A stretch of DNA of 64,000 bases from Vallitalea guaymasensis (GTDB taxonomy: Bacteria; Bacillota; Clostridia; Lachnospirales; Vallitaleaceae), in NCBI RefSeq assembly GCF_018141425.1, contig NZ_CP058561.1, forward strand, positions 3,410,001-3,474,000. The letters run 5' to 3'. The translations under genes and the position numbers were made by a program. The notes beneath the pieces were generated by a model, which worked only from the letters and a program-made list of their open reading frames with translations, did not search any database and had not been told where the DNA came from. Below are positions 37,484 through 47,989 of this stretch, one piece after another (the first letter of the stretch is position 1; each line of letters starts with the position of its first letter).

Positions 37484-37604
37484 CGTAGATAGTATAGGGG
37501 GAATATGTAGCAGTGAGCCATGGACGGCGAACTCAGCAATTTAAACATGGACGTTTAATTTGCTGACGAAATATTCCCCCTATACTATCTATGCGACCGT
37601 TAGC
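37484..37604. repeat. Nested palindromic element, core family copy 2
   Basis: Outer arms 37484-37506 and 37571-37593 pair over 23 nt with one wobble. The core (37513-37532) and inner hairpin (37533-37546 / 37553-37566) are identical to the copy at 27.8 kb over 60 nt (37509-37568). GACCGTTAGC (37595-37604) again follows the outer stem. It lies in the 255-nt gap between tdh and kbl. No T-tract. Confidence 0.9.
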
Positions 37605-37627
37605 CACTATATTAAATCTACATAAAC

Positions 37628-38683
37628 CTATTTATCCCAACTAAGTACCACCTTACCCGATTTCCCCGAATTCATCGCATCAAAACCTTTCTGGAAATCA
37701 GTATAATGATACCTATGAGTTATCACTTCACTAATATCAAGTCCCGACTGAATCATAGAAGTCATCTTATACCAGGTCTCAAACATTTCTCGTCCATAAA
37801 TACCTTTAATATTTATTCCATTGAACACTATTTTATTCCAGTCAATTAAAGTGTCCTTTGACTGAATACCAAGCATTGCGATTTTGCCTCCATGTTCCAT
37901 ACAATCTATCATATCATTAAAAGCACGTGCATTACCTGACATCTCTAAACCTACATCAAAACCTTCTTTTATACCTAATTGCTGCATAGTATCCCTAATA
38001 GTAGACTTACTCACATCCACAGTGATAGCTCCCATTTTCTTAGCAAGCTCAAGACGATAAGGATTCACATCAGTAATTACAACATATCTAGCTCCTGCTT
38101 TCTTAGCTATTGCAGATGCCATAATACCAATTGGTCCAGCACCAGTAATAAGTACGTCCTCACCTACAAGGTCAAAAGATAATGCAGTATGTACAGCGTT
38201 TCCAAGGGGATCAAAACAACTAATAACATCCCTATCAATATTTTCATCACACAACCACACATTAGTAGCCGGAATCACAAGATATTCAGCAAAAGCACCA
38301 GGTCTATTAACGCCTACACCACTTGTGTTAATACATAGATGCCTACGTCCAGCCAAACAATTACGACAATGACCACAAACAATGTGACCTTCACCAGATA
38401 CTAACTCTCCGATTCTGAATCCTTTAACATTATCACCATAACCAACTATTCTTCCAACATATTCATGACCAATAACCATAGGGGTAGGAACAGTTTCACT
38501 TGACCATTTATCCCAATTGTAGATATGAACATCAGTACCGCAGATAGATGTTTTTTCTATTTTTATCATAACGTCATTTTTACCCATTTCTGGAACAGGT
38601 ACCTCTTCTAGCCAAAGACCCTCTTTAGGATATTTTTTAACTAAAGCATTCATGGTTTTCTTAGTTTCCAATTTCGTTGACAA
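37628..38683 (-). CDS. tdh: L-threonine 3-dehydrogenase
   Basis: 351 aa zinc-dependent medium-chain dehydrogenase that oxidises threonine to 2-amino-3-oxobutyrate with NAD+. The marks are [17 protein letters not shown], the GHEYVGRI zinc ligand region, the four-Cys structural zinc site ([15 protein letters not shown]), the NAD motif GAGPIGIMA and [15 protein letters not shown]. The start is TTG at 38683 with AAAGGAG 7 nt before it; the next in-frame ATG (38653) lacks such a site. Forms a catabolic pair with kbl. Confidence 0.95.
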   Translation of the reverse strand: MSTKLETKKTMNALVKKYPKEGLWLEEVPVPEMGKNDVMIKIEKTSICGTDVHIYNWDKWSSETVPTPMVIGHEYVGRIVGYGDNVKGFRIGELVSGEGHIVCGHCRNCLAGRRHLCINTSGVGVNRPGAFAEYLVIPATNVWLCDENIDRDVISCFDPLGNAVHTALSFDLVGEDVLITGAGPIGIMASAIAKKAGARYVVITDVNPYRLELAKKMGAITVDVSKSTIRDTMQQLGIKEGFDVGLEMSGNARAFNDMIDCMEHGGKIAMLGIQSKDTLIDWNKIVFNGINIKGIYGREMFETWYKMTSMIQSGLDISEVITHRYHYTDFQKGFDAMNSGKSGKVVLSWDK

Positions 38684-38759
38684 TATAATTCTCCTTTCAA
38701 TCCAAAAGATTTGGAACTTGAATCTAAATCAATAAAGAACTAATTTATTATTTATCTAT

Positions 38760-38808
38760 AGTATAAATAAAGAATGTTTTTCTGTCAAACACATTTTAAA
38801 TAAAATGT
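38760..38808 (-). promoter_or_regulatory. tdh promoter with adjacent palindrome
   Basis: Minus strand: TTGACA (plus 38783-38788), a 17-nt spacer, TATACT (plus 38760-38765). Just upstream, ACATTTTA and TAAAATGT (38791-38808) form an inverted repeat that may be an operator; GTACT/AGTAC follows it. Confidence 0.6.
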
Positions 38809-38956
38809 ACTATTTATTTAGTACAGACCCAAATATCCACGTTATTTTTAATATATAAATGGTAAATTAATACAGTATTTTCGAAATATTAAGGTATTTT
38901 TTTATTATTTAACAGATTACATTAAGTTTACATATTAAAATGTTCAAATTTATCAA

Positions 38957-38985
38957 TTGACAATTCTTTGACTATTACATATAAT
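38957..38985 (+). promoter_or_regulatory. bioB promoter
   Basis: TTGACA (38957-38962), a 17-nt spacer, TATAAT (38980-38985). ATTGACAAT (38956-38964) resembles one BirA half-site, but I see no partner arm 15 nt away. The rest of the 38684-39086 gap is AT-rich and holds the tdh promoter. Confidence 0.7.
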
Positions 38986-39086
38986 TAAAGTCAGTAGCTT
39001 TAAAATACTATAATTCGACAATATAAATAAGAAATATGCTAGTAATAAATGTGTGTATATTTCTTAGCTGAAAGGTTAGGATTCCA

Positions 39087-40046
39087 GTGGAAGAGATTAA
39101 ATATAAAGTAATTAACGGTTATAAATTAAAAAAGAAAGAAGCTCTTGAAATCTATAGAACAACAGATACCGAAGAACTATGTCAGATAGCTGATGAAGTA
39201 AGGCAATTTTTCATGGGTAATAAGATTGAGCTTTGTACAATCATGAATGCAAAATCAGGGAAATGCAGTGAAGACTGTAAATACTGTGCACAATCTGCTC
39301 ATTATAGTACTGGTGTAAGCGAATATCCACTAATCAGTAAGGATGAGGCAATAAAAAGAGCTGAAGAAAATGTGAAATATGGAGTTGACCAATTCTCACT
39401 TGTTACAAGTGGAAAAGGAATATCAGACCAAGATTTTGATAATATCATTGACATATACAAAGAATTAAAAATCAAATTTCCAGAGCTTAATCTTTGTGCA
39501 TCTCATGGGATAATTACCTATGAACAAGCAGTGAGATTAAAAGAAGCTGGAGTTGGTAGATACCATCATAATCTTGAAACCAGTAAACGTTTCTATGAAA
39601 AAATCTGTACAACCCATACATACAAAGATAGAGTTAACACAATCATCAATGCAAAAAAAGCTGGTCTATCTGTCTGTTCAGGTGGAATCATAGGATTGGG
39701 AGAAACCGTATTTGATAGGATCAATATGGCATTTGAACTAAGAAAACTTGAAATTACCTCAGTACCTATTAATATTCTATGTCCTGTAAAAGGAACGCCA
39801 TTCGGGGATAAAGAAGTTCTAGAACCTGAAACAATATGTAGAACTGTTGCCATGTTCAGACTAATATTACCAAAAACTAATGTCAGATTCGCAGGTGGAC
39901 GTATAGCACTTGGAGAAAATCAAAGACAAGGTTTCAAATCAGGTATCAGCGCTACTATGGTTGGTAATTATTTGACGACAATAGGTAATAACATTGAAGA
40001 AGATATTCAAATGATTAATGAATTAGGATATACCACAAAAAAATAG
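39087..40046 (+). CDS. bioB: Biotin synthase
   Basis: 319 aa radical-SAM enzyme that inserts sulfur into dethiobiotin. The [4Fe-4S] motif CxxxCxxC is in GKCSEDCKYCAQSAHY. Other conserved parts are HHNLETSKRFYEKICTTHTY, CSGGIIGLGET, PINILCPVKGTPF and FAGGRIALGENQ, which carries the Arg ligand of the [2Fe-2S] cluster. GTG start with AAAGGTTAGG before it. Transcribed alone from its own promoter. With bioA and bioD it covers the last three steps; bioF and the early pimelate genes are not in the window. Confidence 0.96.
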   Translation: MEEIKYKVINGYKLKKKEALEIYRTTDTEELCQIADEVRQFFMGNKIELCTIMNAKSGKCSEDCKYCAQSAHYSTGVSEYPLISKDEAIKRAEENVKYGVDQFSLVTSGKGISDQDFDNIIDIYKELKIKFPELNLCASHGIITYEQAVRLKEAGVGRYHHNLETSKRFYEKICTTHTYKDRVNTIINAKKAGLSVCSGGIIGLGETVFDRINMAFELRKLEITSVPINILCPVKGTPFGDKEVLEPETICRTVAMFRLILPKTNVRFAGGRIALGENQRQGFKSGISATMVGNYLTTIGNNIEEDIQMINELGYTTKK

Positions 40047-40197
40047 TAGGATAATGAGTTTTTATTAAATCTAGGGAGTCTATTATATAGGTGAATAGTA
40101 AAACTACTATTTACCTATAATTTAACTCTATTACCATAGTGATAATATATATATGATATATTAAAATGTTAATATGTAGAATCTGAATTTTGACTGA

Positions 40198-40225
40198 TTG
40201 ACAACAAAAAAATATAGTGTATAAT
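40198..40225 (+). promoter_or_regulatory. Promoter of the symporter-paaK unit, with a long leader
   Basis: TTGACA (40198-40203), a 16-nt spacer, TATAAT (40220-40225). The leader is about 175 nt and contains GCGC-rich repeats (TGCGCTTTATGCGC at 40288-40301 and AGCGCTTT at 40324-40331) that can pair. No known riboswitch was recognised. Confidence 0.65.
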
Positions 40226-40408
40226 TAGAAGTTAGTAAATATGATTAACACATATTAAGCTATAATTTCAATTTGTAATTTAAACATGCGCTTTATGCGC
40301 TTTTATTTATGCTAATTCGATTTAGCGCTTTAAAGTCATATTACATAATAGCGTTGAAGTTTAAAGTGGAGATATGTGGATTATATAAAAAATAGGGAGA
40401 GCGATTTA

Positions 40409-41878
40409 ATGAAAGTTTATTGGTTTTTCTTGGTAGGGTACATACTAATGATTATGGTTGTAAGCGCCATGAGTAGAAAAAAGGTTGAGGGAGTTTCAGG
40501 TTATCTCCTTGGAGGAAGAAGAGTGCCGCCATGGATGTCAGCGTTTTCATATGGTACAGCTTATTTTTCAGCAGTATTATTTATTGGTTATGCAGGAAAA
40601 TTAGGGTGGAACTTTGGACTATCGGTGCTTTGGATAGTAGTAGGGAATACAGTGATTGGTACATACTTGGCTTGGGAAGTTCTAGGAAAAAGAACTCGTG
40701 AAATGACTCAAAGGCTTAATGTATCTACTATGCCAGAATTCCTTGGAGTAAGATACAAGAGTAAGCCTCTAAAAATTGTATCAGCAACAATTATTTTCGT
40801 GTTTTTAATGCCTTACGCGGCTTCGGTATATAAAGGTTTGGGATATCTGTTTGAAGAGATTTTTGGAATACCTACTTATATTATATTAATTATAATGATG
40901 GTTCTAACAGCTCTATACTTATTTGCAGGAGGATTGGTTGCTGCAACTATGGTAGATTTTATACAAGGATGCATTATGATTGTTGGAGTTATATTGATGT
41001 TATTCTTTGTAATTAAATTTCCAAGTGTCGGAGGGTTGTCAGGTGCCATAAGTAACTTGAAATCCATTAATAAGGAATTGATATCTCCTATAGGACCACC
41101 AGGAGTTGTGCCTATTTTATCGTTAGTTATTCTGACTAGTCTAGGTAGTTGGGGATTGCCTCAAATGGTACATAAATTCTATACAATAAAAAGTGAAAAA
41201 TCTATAAAGACAGCAAAATGGGTTTCTACTGCATTTGCACTTTTAATAACTACAGGTGCTTATTTCACAGGAAGTATAAGTAGACTTATCATTAGTGAAT
41301 GTCCTACAGTAAATGGAATGCCTGTTTATGACAGGATTATGCCATTGGTAATAAGTGAGACCTTGCCAACGGTAGTTGCGGCGATAATACTTGTATTGGT
41401 TTTATCTGCATCTATGTCTACATTGGCTTCATTAGTCCTTGCATCAAGTTCTGCAATTTCAATAGATCTATTGAAGACAATTAAACCAGACATTAACGGA
41501 AAAACATTGATGTGGGTTATGAAGGTACTATGTGTTGTGTTTGTTGCACTATCATATATTGTAGCAACTTCTGATAGTCCTATACTGAACTTAGCTTCTT
41601 TATCTTGGGGAGCAGTTTCAGGGTGCTTATTAGCACCTTACCTACTTGGATTATATTGGAAAAAGGCTACTAAACAAGGAGTATGGGTTGGAATGTTAAC
41701 TGCTCTTTCCATTGTAATATACGGTGTCAGTAAATATGGATTTGGAAGTTCTAATATACCCACAGTAGGTGCATTAGCTATTGTTGTTCCAATAATAACT
41801 ATGAGTATAGTTAGTCTGGTTACTGAAAGTTATGAAGATAGACATATCAATTATATATTTGCTAAAGAGGTAAAATAA
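40409..41878 (+). CDS. Sodium:solute symporter family transporter
   Basis: 489 aa from ATG 40409 (AGGGAGAG upstream; the GTG at 40376 has no such site). About 13 membrane helices with SSS-family features: [20 protein letters not shown] near helix 1-2, [27 protein letters not shown] and [20 protein letters not shown]. These carriers import organic acids, amino acids or sugars with Na+. The paaK gene starts 26 nt later, so the substrate may be an aromatic acid or amino acid, but this is inference from position. Confidence 0.88.
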   Translation: MKVYWFFLVGYILMIMVVSAMSRKKVEGVSGYLLGGRRVPPWMSAFSYGTAYFSAVLFIGYAGKLGWNFGLSVLWIVVGNTVIGTYLAWEVLGKRTREMTQRLNVSTMPEFLGVRYKSKPLKIVSATIIFVFLMPYAASVYKGLGYLFEEIFGIPTYIILIIMMVLTALYLFAGGLVAATMVDFIQGCIMIVGVILMLFFVIKFPSVGGLSGAISNLKSINKELISPIGPPGVVPILSLVILTSLGSWGLPQMVHKFYTIKSEKSIKTAKWVSTAFALLITTGAYFTGSISRLIISECPTVNGMPVYDRIMPLVISETLPTVVAAIILVLVLSASMSTLASLVLASSSAISIDLLKTIKPDINGKTLMWVMKVLCVVFVALSYIVATSDSPILNLASLSWGAVSGCLLAPYLLGLYWKKATKQGVWVGMLTALSIVIYGVSKYGFGSSNIPTVGALAIVVPIITMSIVSLVTESYEDRHINYIFAKEVK

Positions 41879-41903
41879 TATAAGGTTGAAAGGAAATGGG
41901 AAA

Positions 41904-43199
41904 ATGATTTGGTCGAAAGAAGAAACACTCAACAGGGAAGAAATAGAAAAAATTCAATTAGATAGATTACAGGAAACAGTTAAGAGAATCTACGATAAGG
42001 TTCCTTATTATAAGGCTAAGATGGATGAGGCAGGTATGAAACCAGAAGATGTCAAATCTCTTGATGACTTGTCTGACTTGCCATTCACTGTAAAAGATGA
42101 CCTTAGGAATAACTATCCTTTCGGTCTATTTACTGTTCCCAAAAAAGAGATTGTCAGAGTTCACGCATCATCTGGAACAACTGGAAAACCAACTGTTGTT
42201 GGATATACCAGAAAAGACCTTAATACTTGGACTGAATTGATAGCAAGGATTGTAACAATGGCAGGAGCAGATTCTACTGATGTTGCACAGATTGCTTTTG
42301 GTTATGGGTTATTTACAGGAGCTTTTGGACTTCACTATGGTTTGGAGAGAATTGGTGCAATGGTAGTACCAACTTCTAGTGGAAACACTGAAAAACAAAT
42401 CATGCTTATGAAGGATTTTGGTACAACATTATTGGTTAGTACACCATCCTATGCTCTACATATCATGGAGGTAGCTAAAAAAATGGGTATTGACCCAGTC
42501 AATGAGTTAGATGTTAAACTAGGACTTTTTGGTGGAGAAGGTTCCACAGAAGCTATGAGAGAACAGATCCAAAAAGGCTGGGGTATGTTTGCAACTGAAA
42601 ATTATGGAATGAGTGAATTGATAGGACCTGGTGTTGCAGGAGAATGTGAAGCTTTGAAAGGATTACATATCAATGAAGACCATTTTATTCCAGAAATAAT
42701 TGACCCAAGCACTGGTAAAGTATTACCACCAGGAGAAAAAGGCGAATTAGTAATAACGACTGTCTCAAAAGAAGCACTTCCACTAATTAGATATAGAACT
42801 AAGGATATCACAAGACTCATGTATGAAAAATGTGATTGTGGAAGAACTTTAGTAAGAATGGCTAAGATTGAAGGAAGAACAGATGATATGCTGATAATCA
42901 GAGGTGTCAACGTATTTCCTTCTCAGATAGAGGAAGTATTGCTGAATACAAAAGAAATTGGACCACATTATGAAATTATAGTTAATAGAAAAGGTTATTT
43001 GGATAAAATTGAAATAAATGTTGAATTAGAAGATACTAGTCTCTTGGATTCATATGGTAATCTTGACAAACTGCAGTTGACAATCAGACATAATCTAAAA
43101 ACCGTTTTGGGAATAGATGCTAAGATAAATCTAGTAGAGCCTTATACTTTGAAGAGATTTGAAGGTAAAGCAAAAAGAGTTATAGATAATAGAAATTAG
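41904..43199 (+). CDS. paaK: Phenylacetate-CoA ligase family protein, copy 1
   Basis: 431 aa. AMP-forming ligase that interconverts aryl-acetate and aryl-acetyl-CoA. [20 protein letters not shown] is the ATP/AMP-binding P-loop, [16 protein letters not shown] and [19 protein letters not shown] are PaaK segments, and YRTKDITR and [20 protein letters not shown] are the adenylation C-terminal motifs. [10 protein letters not shown] at the end supplies the catalytic Lys. ATG 41904 (MIWSKEE) was chosen because the paralogue at 45892 also begins MIW and AGGAA lies at the right distance. Next to iorAB it could run in the acid-releasing, ATP-making direction. Confidence 0.92.
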   Translation: MIWSKEETLNREEIEKIQLDRLQETVKRIYDKVPYYKAKMDEAGMKPEDVKSLDDLSDLPFTVKDDLRNNYPFGLFTVPKKEIVRVHASSGTTGKPTVVGYTRKDLNTWTELIARIVTMAGADSTDVAQIAFGYGLFTGAFGLHYGLERIGAMVVPTSSGNTEKQIMLMKDFGTTLLVSTPSYALHIMEVAKKMGIDPVNELDVKLGLFGGEGSTEAMREQIQKGWGMFATENYGMSELIGPGVAGECEALKGLHINEDHFIPEIIDPSTGKVLPPGEKGELVITTVSKEALPLIRYRTKDITRLMYEKCDCGRTLVRMAKIEGRTDDMLIIRGVNVFPSQIEEVLLNTKEIGPHYEIIVNRKGYLDKIEINVELEDTSLLDSYGNLDKLQLTIRHNLKTVLGIDAKINLVEPYTLKRFEGKAKRVIDNRN

Positions 43200-43379
43200 A
43201 GGATGGACTAAAAGGGAAACAACTGTTAGAATAGATATATGATAATGATTGAATGTATTCTAACTCTCTAACATATAAGGTGAATGTTCCAATAATTACC
43301 TTATAAAAAGATAACCTGTATTGAATGAACACTATATTCAATATAACTTTAAATTGAAATGAAAGGATTGATATTAACA

Positions 43380-45116
43380 ATGGCAGATAAGAAACTTATG
43401 CTTGGTAATGAAGCTGTTGCCAGAGGAGCTTATGAGGCAGGTGCTACTGTTGCAGTAGCATATCCAGGAACACCAAGTACAGAAATTACTGAGTTCGTTG
43501 CAAAATATGATGAGATCTATGCTCAGTGGTCACCTAATGAAAAAGTTGCTTTAGAAGTAGGTGTCGGTGCTTCTTTTAGTGGTGCAAGGACAATGGTAGC
43601 TATGAAGCATGTTGGAGTCAACGTAGCTGCAGACCCATTATTTACTGCATCATACACTGGGATTAATGGAGGTTTAGTAATACTTGCTGCAGATGATCCA
43701 GGTATGCACAGTTCACAAAATGAACAGGATACCCGCTATTATGCTAGATCTGCTCATATACCAATGCTTGAACCTTCTGATAGTAATGAAGCTAAAGAAT
43801 ACGTAAAAGAAGCTTTTGAACTAAGTGAGAAATACGATACACCAGTTTTTATAAGACTTACAACTCGTATTTCACATTCACAAAGTCTTGTAGATCTTTA
43901 TGATAGAGTAGATGTTCCAATCAAAGAATATACAAAAGACTTCAAGAAAAATGTAATGATGCCAGGTATGGCAAGAGTTAAGCATGTTGTTGTTGAAAAG
44001 AGAATGAATCAGATTGCAGAAGACTGTAATACATTTAAATATAACAAAGTGGAAATGAATGATACTTCAGTTGGAGTAATAACTAGTGGAGTTCCTTACC
44101 AATATGTGAAAGAAGCATTACCAAATGCATCTGTTCTAAAACTTGGTATGGTACATCCAATTCCAAAAAAATTAATTGAAGAGTTTGCAAGTAAAGTTGA
44201 TACACTATACATAGTTGAAGAATTAGAACCAATATTTGAAGAACAAATAAAATCATGGGGAATCAAAGTAATTGGTAAAGAGATATTTACAGTTCAAGGT
44301 GAATACAGTGCCAATCTTATAGAAGAAAAGATTAGCGAACATAATTTGAATCTTGATACTCCAAAACAATTACCAGTAAGACCACCAGTTATGTGTCCAG
44401 GATGTCCACATAGAGGAGTTTATTATATTCTTAATAAACTTAAAAAACATGCTACAGGTGATATAGGATGTTATACTCTTGGAGCACTACCACCACTTGA
44501 AGGTATAGATACTTGTGTTTGTATGGGAGCAAGTATAGGTATGCTACATGGAATGGAAAAAGCAAGAGGAAAAGAATTTATTAAGGATTGGGTTGGAATC
44601 ATTGGAGATTCAACTTTTGTCCACTCTGGAATAACAGGGCTTGTAGATATTGTATATAACAAAGGAATCTCAACTGTAATTATCCTTGATAACTCTACAA
44701 CAGGTATGACAGGACATCAAGATAATCCAGCTACTGGAAAGACTTTGAAGGGTGAAGAAACACATGTACTCAACCTTGTACAATTAGCAAATAGTGTAGG
44801 TATCAACAGTGTAAGAGTGGTTAATCCTTTCAAACCAGAAGAAGTTGAATTAGCTATAAAAGAGGAAACAATGAAAGAGGAGCCTTCTGTAATTATAGCA
44901 AGTGCACCTTGTGAGTTATTAGATAAGAAGAGAAAGAGAGTTCCTTATAGAATAAATGTTGATGCTTGTAAGAATTGTGGTATGTGTATGAAACTAGGAT
45001 GTCCAGCAATTCAGAAGAAAGATGGCAAGATGATGATTAATGATACATTATGTAGTGGTTGTGGTTTATGTGCTAAGGTATGTAAATTCGGTGCTATAGT
45101 AAAGGATGGTGAATAA
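43380..45116 (+). CDS. iorA: Indolepyruvate ferredoxin oxidoreductase, alpha subunit
   Basis: 578 aa from ATG 43380 (the upstream ATG 43359 overlaps the ribosome binding site). With IorB it oxidatively decarboxylates aryl-pyruvates from Trp, Phe or Tyr to aryl-acetyl-CoA, reducing ferredoxin. The N-terminal KOR segment has AYPGTPSTEITEF. The TPP-binding domain includes CPGCPHRGVYYIL, GDIGCYTLGALPPL and GDSTFVHSGITGL. The C-terminus has two [4Fe-4S] ferredoxin motifs, CKNCGMCMKLGCP and CSGCGLCAKVCKFG. iorB follows after 2 nt. The uses of 2-ketoacid substrates are family knowledge. Confidence 0.95.
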   Translation: MADKKLMLGNEAVARGAYEAGATVAVAYPGTPSTEITEFVAKYDEIYAQWSPNEKVALEVGVGASFSGARTMVAMKHVGVNVAADPLFTASYTGINGGLVILAADDPGMHSSQNEQDTRYYARSAHIPMLEPSDSNEAKEYVKEAFELSEKYDTPVFIRLTTRISHSQSLVDLYDRVDVPIKEYTKDFKKNVMMPGMARVKHVVVEKRMNQIAEDCNTFKYNKVEMNDTSVGVITSGVPYQYVKEALPNASVLKLGMVHPIPKKLIEEFASKVDTLYIVEELEPIFEEQIKSWGIKVIGKEIFTVQGEYSANLIEEKISEHNLNLDTPKQLPVRPPVMCPGCPHRGVYYILNKLKKHATGDIGCYTLGALPPLEGIDTCVCMGASIGMLHGMEKARGKEFIKDWVGIIGDSTFVHSGITGLVDIVYNKGISTVIILDNSTTGMTGHQDNPATGKTLKGEETHVLNLVQLANSVGINSVRVVNPFKPEEVELAIKEETMKEEPSVIIASAPCELLDKKRKRVPYRINVDACKNCGMCMKLGCPAIQKKDGKMMINDTLCSGCGLCAKVCKFGAIVKDGE

Positions 45117-45118
45117 TA

Positions 45119-45691
45119 ATGGAAACAAAGAATATATTAGTTGTAGGTGTTGGAGGACAAGGAACACTTTTAACCAGTAGAATACTAGGTAATTTAGCAA
45201 TACATTCTGGATATGATGTGAAATTATCTGAGGTACATGGAATGTCACAAAGAGGTGGAAGTGTTGTTACACATATTCGTTATGGAGACAAAGTATATTC
45301 ACCTCTTGTAGAAATAGGAAAAGCAGATATAATACTTGCTTTTGAAAAGATGGAAGCCCTAAGATGGCGTCATTACTTGAAAAAAGATGGTTTGATTATT
45401 GTTAATGCTCAAGAGATTGATCCTATGCCTGTTATTATAGGAGCAGCTGACTATCCACAAGATATATTTGAGCAGTTACATGATGCGGATAACAAAGTAA
45501 TTATTGCTGATGCATTAAGTGAAGCAAGAAAGATCGGTAACTTTAGAGTAGTCAATACTGTTCTATTAGGTCTCCTTGCCAAAAATCTGGATGAAGATAA
45601 AGAGAAGTGGGAAGAAGCAATTAAACATACTGTACCAAGTAAGACTATTGACGTAAATGTACAAGCTTTTGAAGCAGGTTATGCTCTATAA
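45119..45691 (+). CDS. iorB: Indolepyruvate ferredoxin oxidoreductase, beta subunit
   Basis: 190 aa, the gamma-type domain of 2-oxoacid:ferredoxin oxidoreductases. VVGVGGQGTLLTSRILGNLA and VHGMSQRGGSVVTHIRYGD are the two signature segments, and ADIILAFEKMEALRW follows. It starts 2 nt after iorA, so translation is probably coupled. A strong terminator follows at 45776. Confidence 0.95.
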   Translation: METKNILVVGVGGQGTLLTSRILGNLAIHSGYDVKLSEVHGMSQRGGSVVTHIRYGDKVYSPLVEIGKADIILAFEKMEALRWRHYLKKDGLIIVNAQEIDPMPVIIGAADYPQDIFEQLHDADNKVIIADALSEARKIGNFRVVNTVLLGLLAKNLDEDKEKWEEAIKHTVPSKTIDVNVQAFEAGYAL

Positions 45692-45775
45692 TTATTAAGT
45701 AATTATAAAAATGAACCAGGAAATATAAAGTTTTTATATATTTTAGTAACATTAATAGTAAAAAATAATTATAAT

Positions 45776-45817
45776 CCTACCACGACATATGATATAATAT
45801 GGTTGTGGTAGGTTTTT
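45776..45817 (+). terminator. Terminator of the iorAB unit
   Basis: CCTACCAC (45776-45783) pairs perfectly with GTGGTAGG (45805-45812), followed by TTTTT. The loop contains an extended -10 sequence (see next entry). Confidence 0.85.
45790..45798 (+). promoter_or_regulatory. Possible paaK2 promoter inside the terminator loop
   Basis: TGATATAAT is an extended -10. Initiation would start about 45805, in the right arm, so the new transcript would not form the terminator. No clear -35 is seen. Confidence 0.4.
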
Positions 45818-45891
45818 ATTAAAGTGTAGGACAAAGAAGTTGCAATAGTAGATATGCTGCTTATTCAATACTTCAAGGAGGACTGAAAAAT

Positions 45892-47193
45892 ATGATATGG
45901 AATGAACATATTGAATGCATGAGTCGAGATGAACTTAGAGAAATACAAAGCAAAAGATTATGCGAAACAGTGGAAAGAGTTTATTATAACGTACCTTTCT
46001 ATAGAAAAAAGATGCAAGAACTTGGCTTAGAACCGGGAGACATAAAAGGAATACAAGATTTATCCAAATTACCATTTACTACAAAACAAGACTTGAGAGA
46101 CAATTATCCATTTAACTTATTCGCAGTTCCTATGAGTGATGTGGTCAGAGTACATGCTTCTTCTGGAACAACTGGAAAGCCTACTGTAGTAGGTTATACG
46201 AGAAGAGATCTTTCATCTTGGTCAGAAGTTGTAGCACGTTCCTTACACTGTGCTGGAGTAGAAAAAAATGATAGAATCCAAATAGCATATGGATATGGTT
46301 TGTTCACAGGTGGACTAGGTATCCATTATGGAGCTGAAAAAGTAGGGGCTACTGTTATTCCTATATCTGGTGGAAATACGAAAAAACAGCTGAACTTGAT
46401 GAGTGATTTTGAGAGTACTGTTATAGCTTGTACACCTTCTTATGCTCTTTATTTAGCTGAAGCTATGGAAGAACAAGGAATAGACCCAGCAAAATTAAAA
46501 TTGAAAACTGGTATATTTGGAGCTGAACCATGGACCAATAACATGAGAAAGCAAATAGAAGCAAAACTTCATATTAAAGCTATGGATATCTATGGTTTAA
46601 GTGAGGTCATGGGACCTGGGGTAGCTTGTGAATGTAGTTACCAAAATGGTTTGCACGTAGCAGAAGACCATTTTATTCCTGAGACAATCAGTACGGATAC
46701 ATTGGAAAATGTAGATATGGGTATGGAAGGTGAATTAGTATTTACAACAATCACAAAGGAAGCTCTACCTATATTAAGATATAGAACTAGAGATCTTACT
46801 GTACTTAATTATGATAAATGTGAATGTGGAAGAACTATGGTCAGAATGCAAAAATGTACAGGACGTTCTGATGATATGTTGATTATTCGTGGTGTCAACG
46901 TATTCCCATCACAAATAGAAAGTGTTCTACTGGAAATGAGTGAAACCAAACCTCATTATTTACTTATTGTTGAGAGACATAATAATCTTGATACTCTAGA
47001 GATATGGGTAGAAGTAGATGAAGCCTTTTTCTCTGATGAAATCCGCAAACTAGAGAATTTAACTAAGAAGATTACTCACGAAATACAAAGTACACTAGGA
47101 ATAAGTGTAAAAGTGAAGTTAGTTGAACCAAAAACAATAGAAAGAAGTGAAGGTAAAGCTAAACGTATTATAGATAGGAGGAAATTGGTATGA
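45892..47193 (+). CDS. paaK: Phenylacetate-CoA ligase family protein, copy 2
   Basis: 433 aa, a clear paralogue of the copy at 41904, with the same motifs: [79 protein letters not shown] and the Lys-containing end [10 protein letters not shown]. Differences in the substrate-side segments (for example GAEPW in place of GGEGS near residue 210) suggest a different aryl-acid preference. The ACT-domain gene overlaps its last 4 nt, so the pair is translationally coupled. Confidence 0.92.
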   Translation: MIWNEHIECMSRDELREIQSKRLCETVERVYYNVPFYRKKMQELGLEPGDIKGIQDLSKLPFTTKQDLRDNYPFNLFAVPMSDVVRVHASSGTTGKPTVVGYTRRDLSSWSEVVARSLHCAGVEKNDRIQIAYGYGLFTGGLGIHYGAEKVGATVIPISGGNTKKQLNLMSDFESTVIACTPSYALYLAEAMEEQGIDPAKLKLKTGIFGAEPWTNNMRKQIEAKLHIKAMDIYGLSEVMGPGVACECSYQNGLHVAEDHFIPETISTDTLENVDMGMEGELVFTTITKEALPILRYRTRDLTVLNYDKCECGRTMVRMQKCTGRSDDMLIIRGVNVFPSQIESVLLEMSETKPHYLLIVERHNNLDTLEIWVEVDEAFFSDEIRKLENLTKKITHEIQSTLGISVKVKLVEPKTIERSEGKAKRIIDRRKLV

Positions 47194-47612
47194 TAATTAA
47201 ACAACTCAGCGTTTTTCTAGAAAATAAATCTGGAAGATTATCAGATGTGACGAAAGCACTTGGTGAGAATGATATTACTATTTCTGCACTTAGTGTAGCT
47301 GATACATCAGAGTATGGAATCTTAAGATTGATTGTAGGCAGTCCAGAAAAGGCTCATGAACTATTAAAGGAATTAGGTTTTTCAGTTAGTCTTACTGATG
47401 TCATATGTTTAATAATACCTCACAAACCAGGAGCATTACATAAAGCAGTAAAAGTATTAGCAACAAACGGTGTGAGTATTGAGTATATGTATGCGTATGC
47501 TATGAATGGTGATGCTTCAGTAATTATGAAAGTATCTGAGGTAAATAAAGCTATAAAGGCATTGACTGAGAATGATGTTGAATTAGCAAGAGCCAGCGAA
47601 ATATGTAATTAA
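47190..47612 (+). CDS. Tandem ACT-domain protein
   Basis: 140 aa made of two ACT domains (about 1-67 and 70-138), e.g. [20 protein letters not shown] and [23 protein letters not shown] domains bind amino acids and regulate associated enzymes. Proteins of this type are often coded right after phenylacetate-CoA ligase genes, as here with a 4-nt overlap, so it probably senses an aromatic amino acid or stabilises the ligase. The ligand is unproven. Confidence 0.9.
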   Translation: MIIKQLSVFLENKSGRLSDVTKALGENDITISALSVADTSEYGILRLIVGSPEKAHELLKELGFSVSLTDVICLIIPHKPGALHKAVKVLATNGVSIEYMYAYAMNGDASVIMKVSEVNKAIKALTENDVELARASEICN

Positions 47613-47989
47613 ATATATAAATATAAAAATAAAATTAATAATGATTTGGTCTATATTTGACGGCTTTTATAGTCGTTCTTATTTTTTGTCATTTTAGCAA
47701 TTATAATATCTTAATATAAAATAATATTTAGAATAATGAAAATGGACATGTGTCCTTTTATTTGATCATTTAATTTAATATAATGATGTTAATGAAATTG
47801 TGAATTAAATACTAATTTTTACAAATAATATTAAATAAAATAAACATAATAACTAATCTAACGGGATTAACATTATTTTATAAATAAAATGTGCTTATAA
47901 AATTAAATTAAATTAATATAATGTAAGTATTTATTAATAAAAATATTATAGACCTTATTCTTAAATAATTAGTATGGAGTGAACTGAAT
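47613..47989. other. AT-rich intergenic region
   Basis: 377 nt with no gene. A poor hairpin followed by TTATTTTTT (about 47636-47690) may end the paaK2-ACT transcript. AATAAC-TAATC / GGATTA-ACATTATT (about 47848-47878) can form a short stem upstream of the Crp gene. Nothing else recognised. Confidence 0.4.

Noticed and set aside
38941-38985. Full BirA box before bioB
   Set aside because: Only one half-site (ATTGACAAT) is present; no second arm at the 15-nt spacing used by the other two operators.
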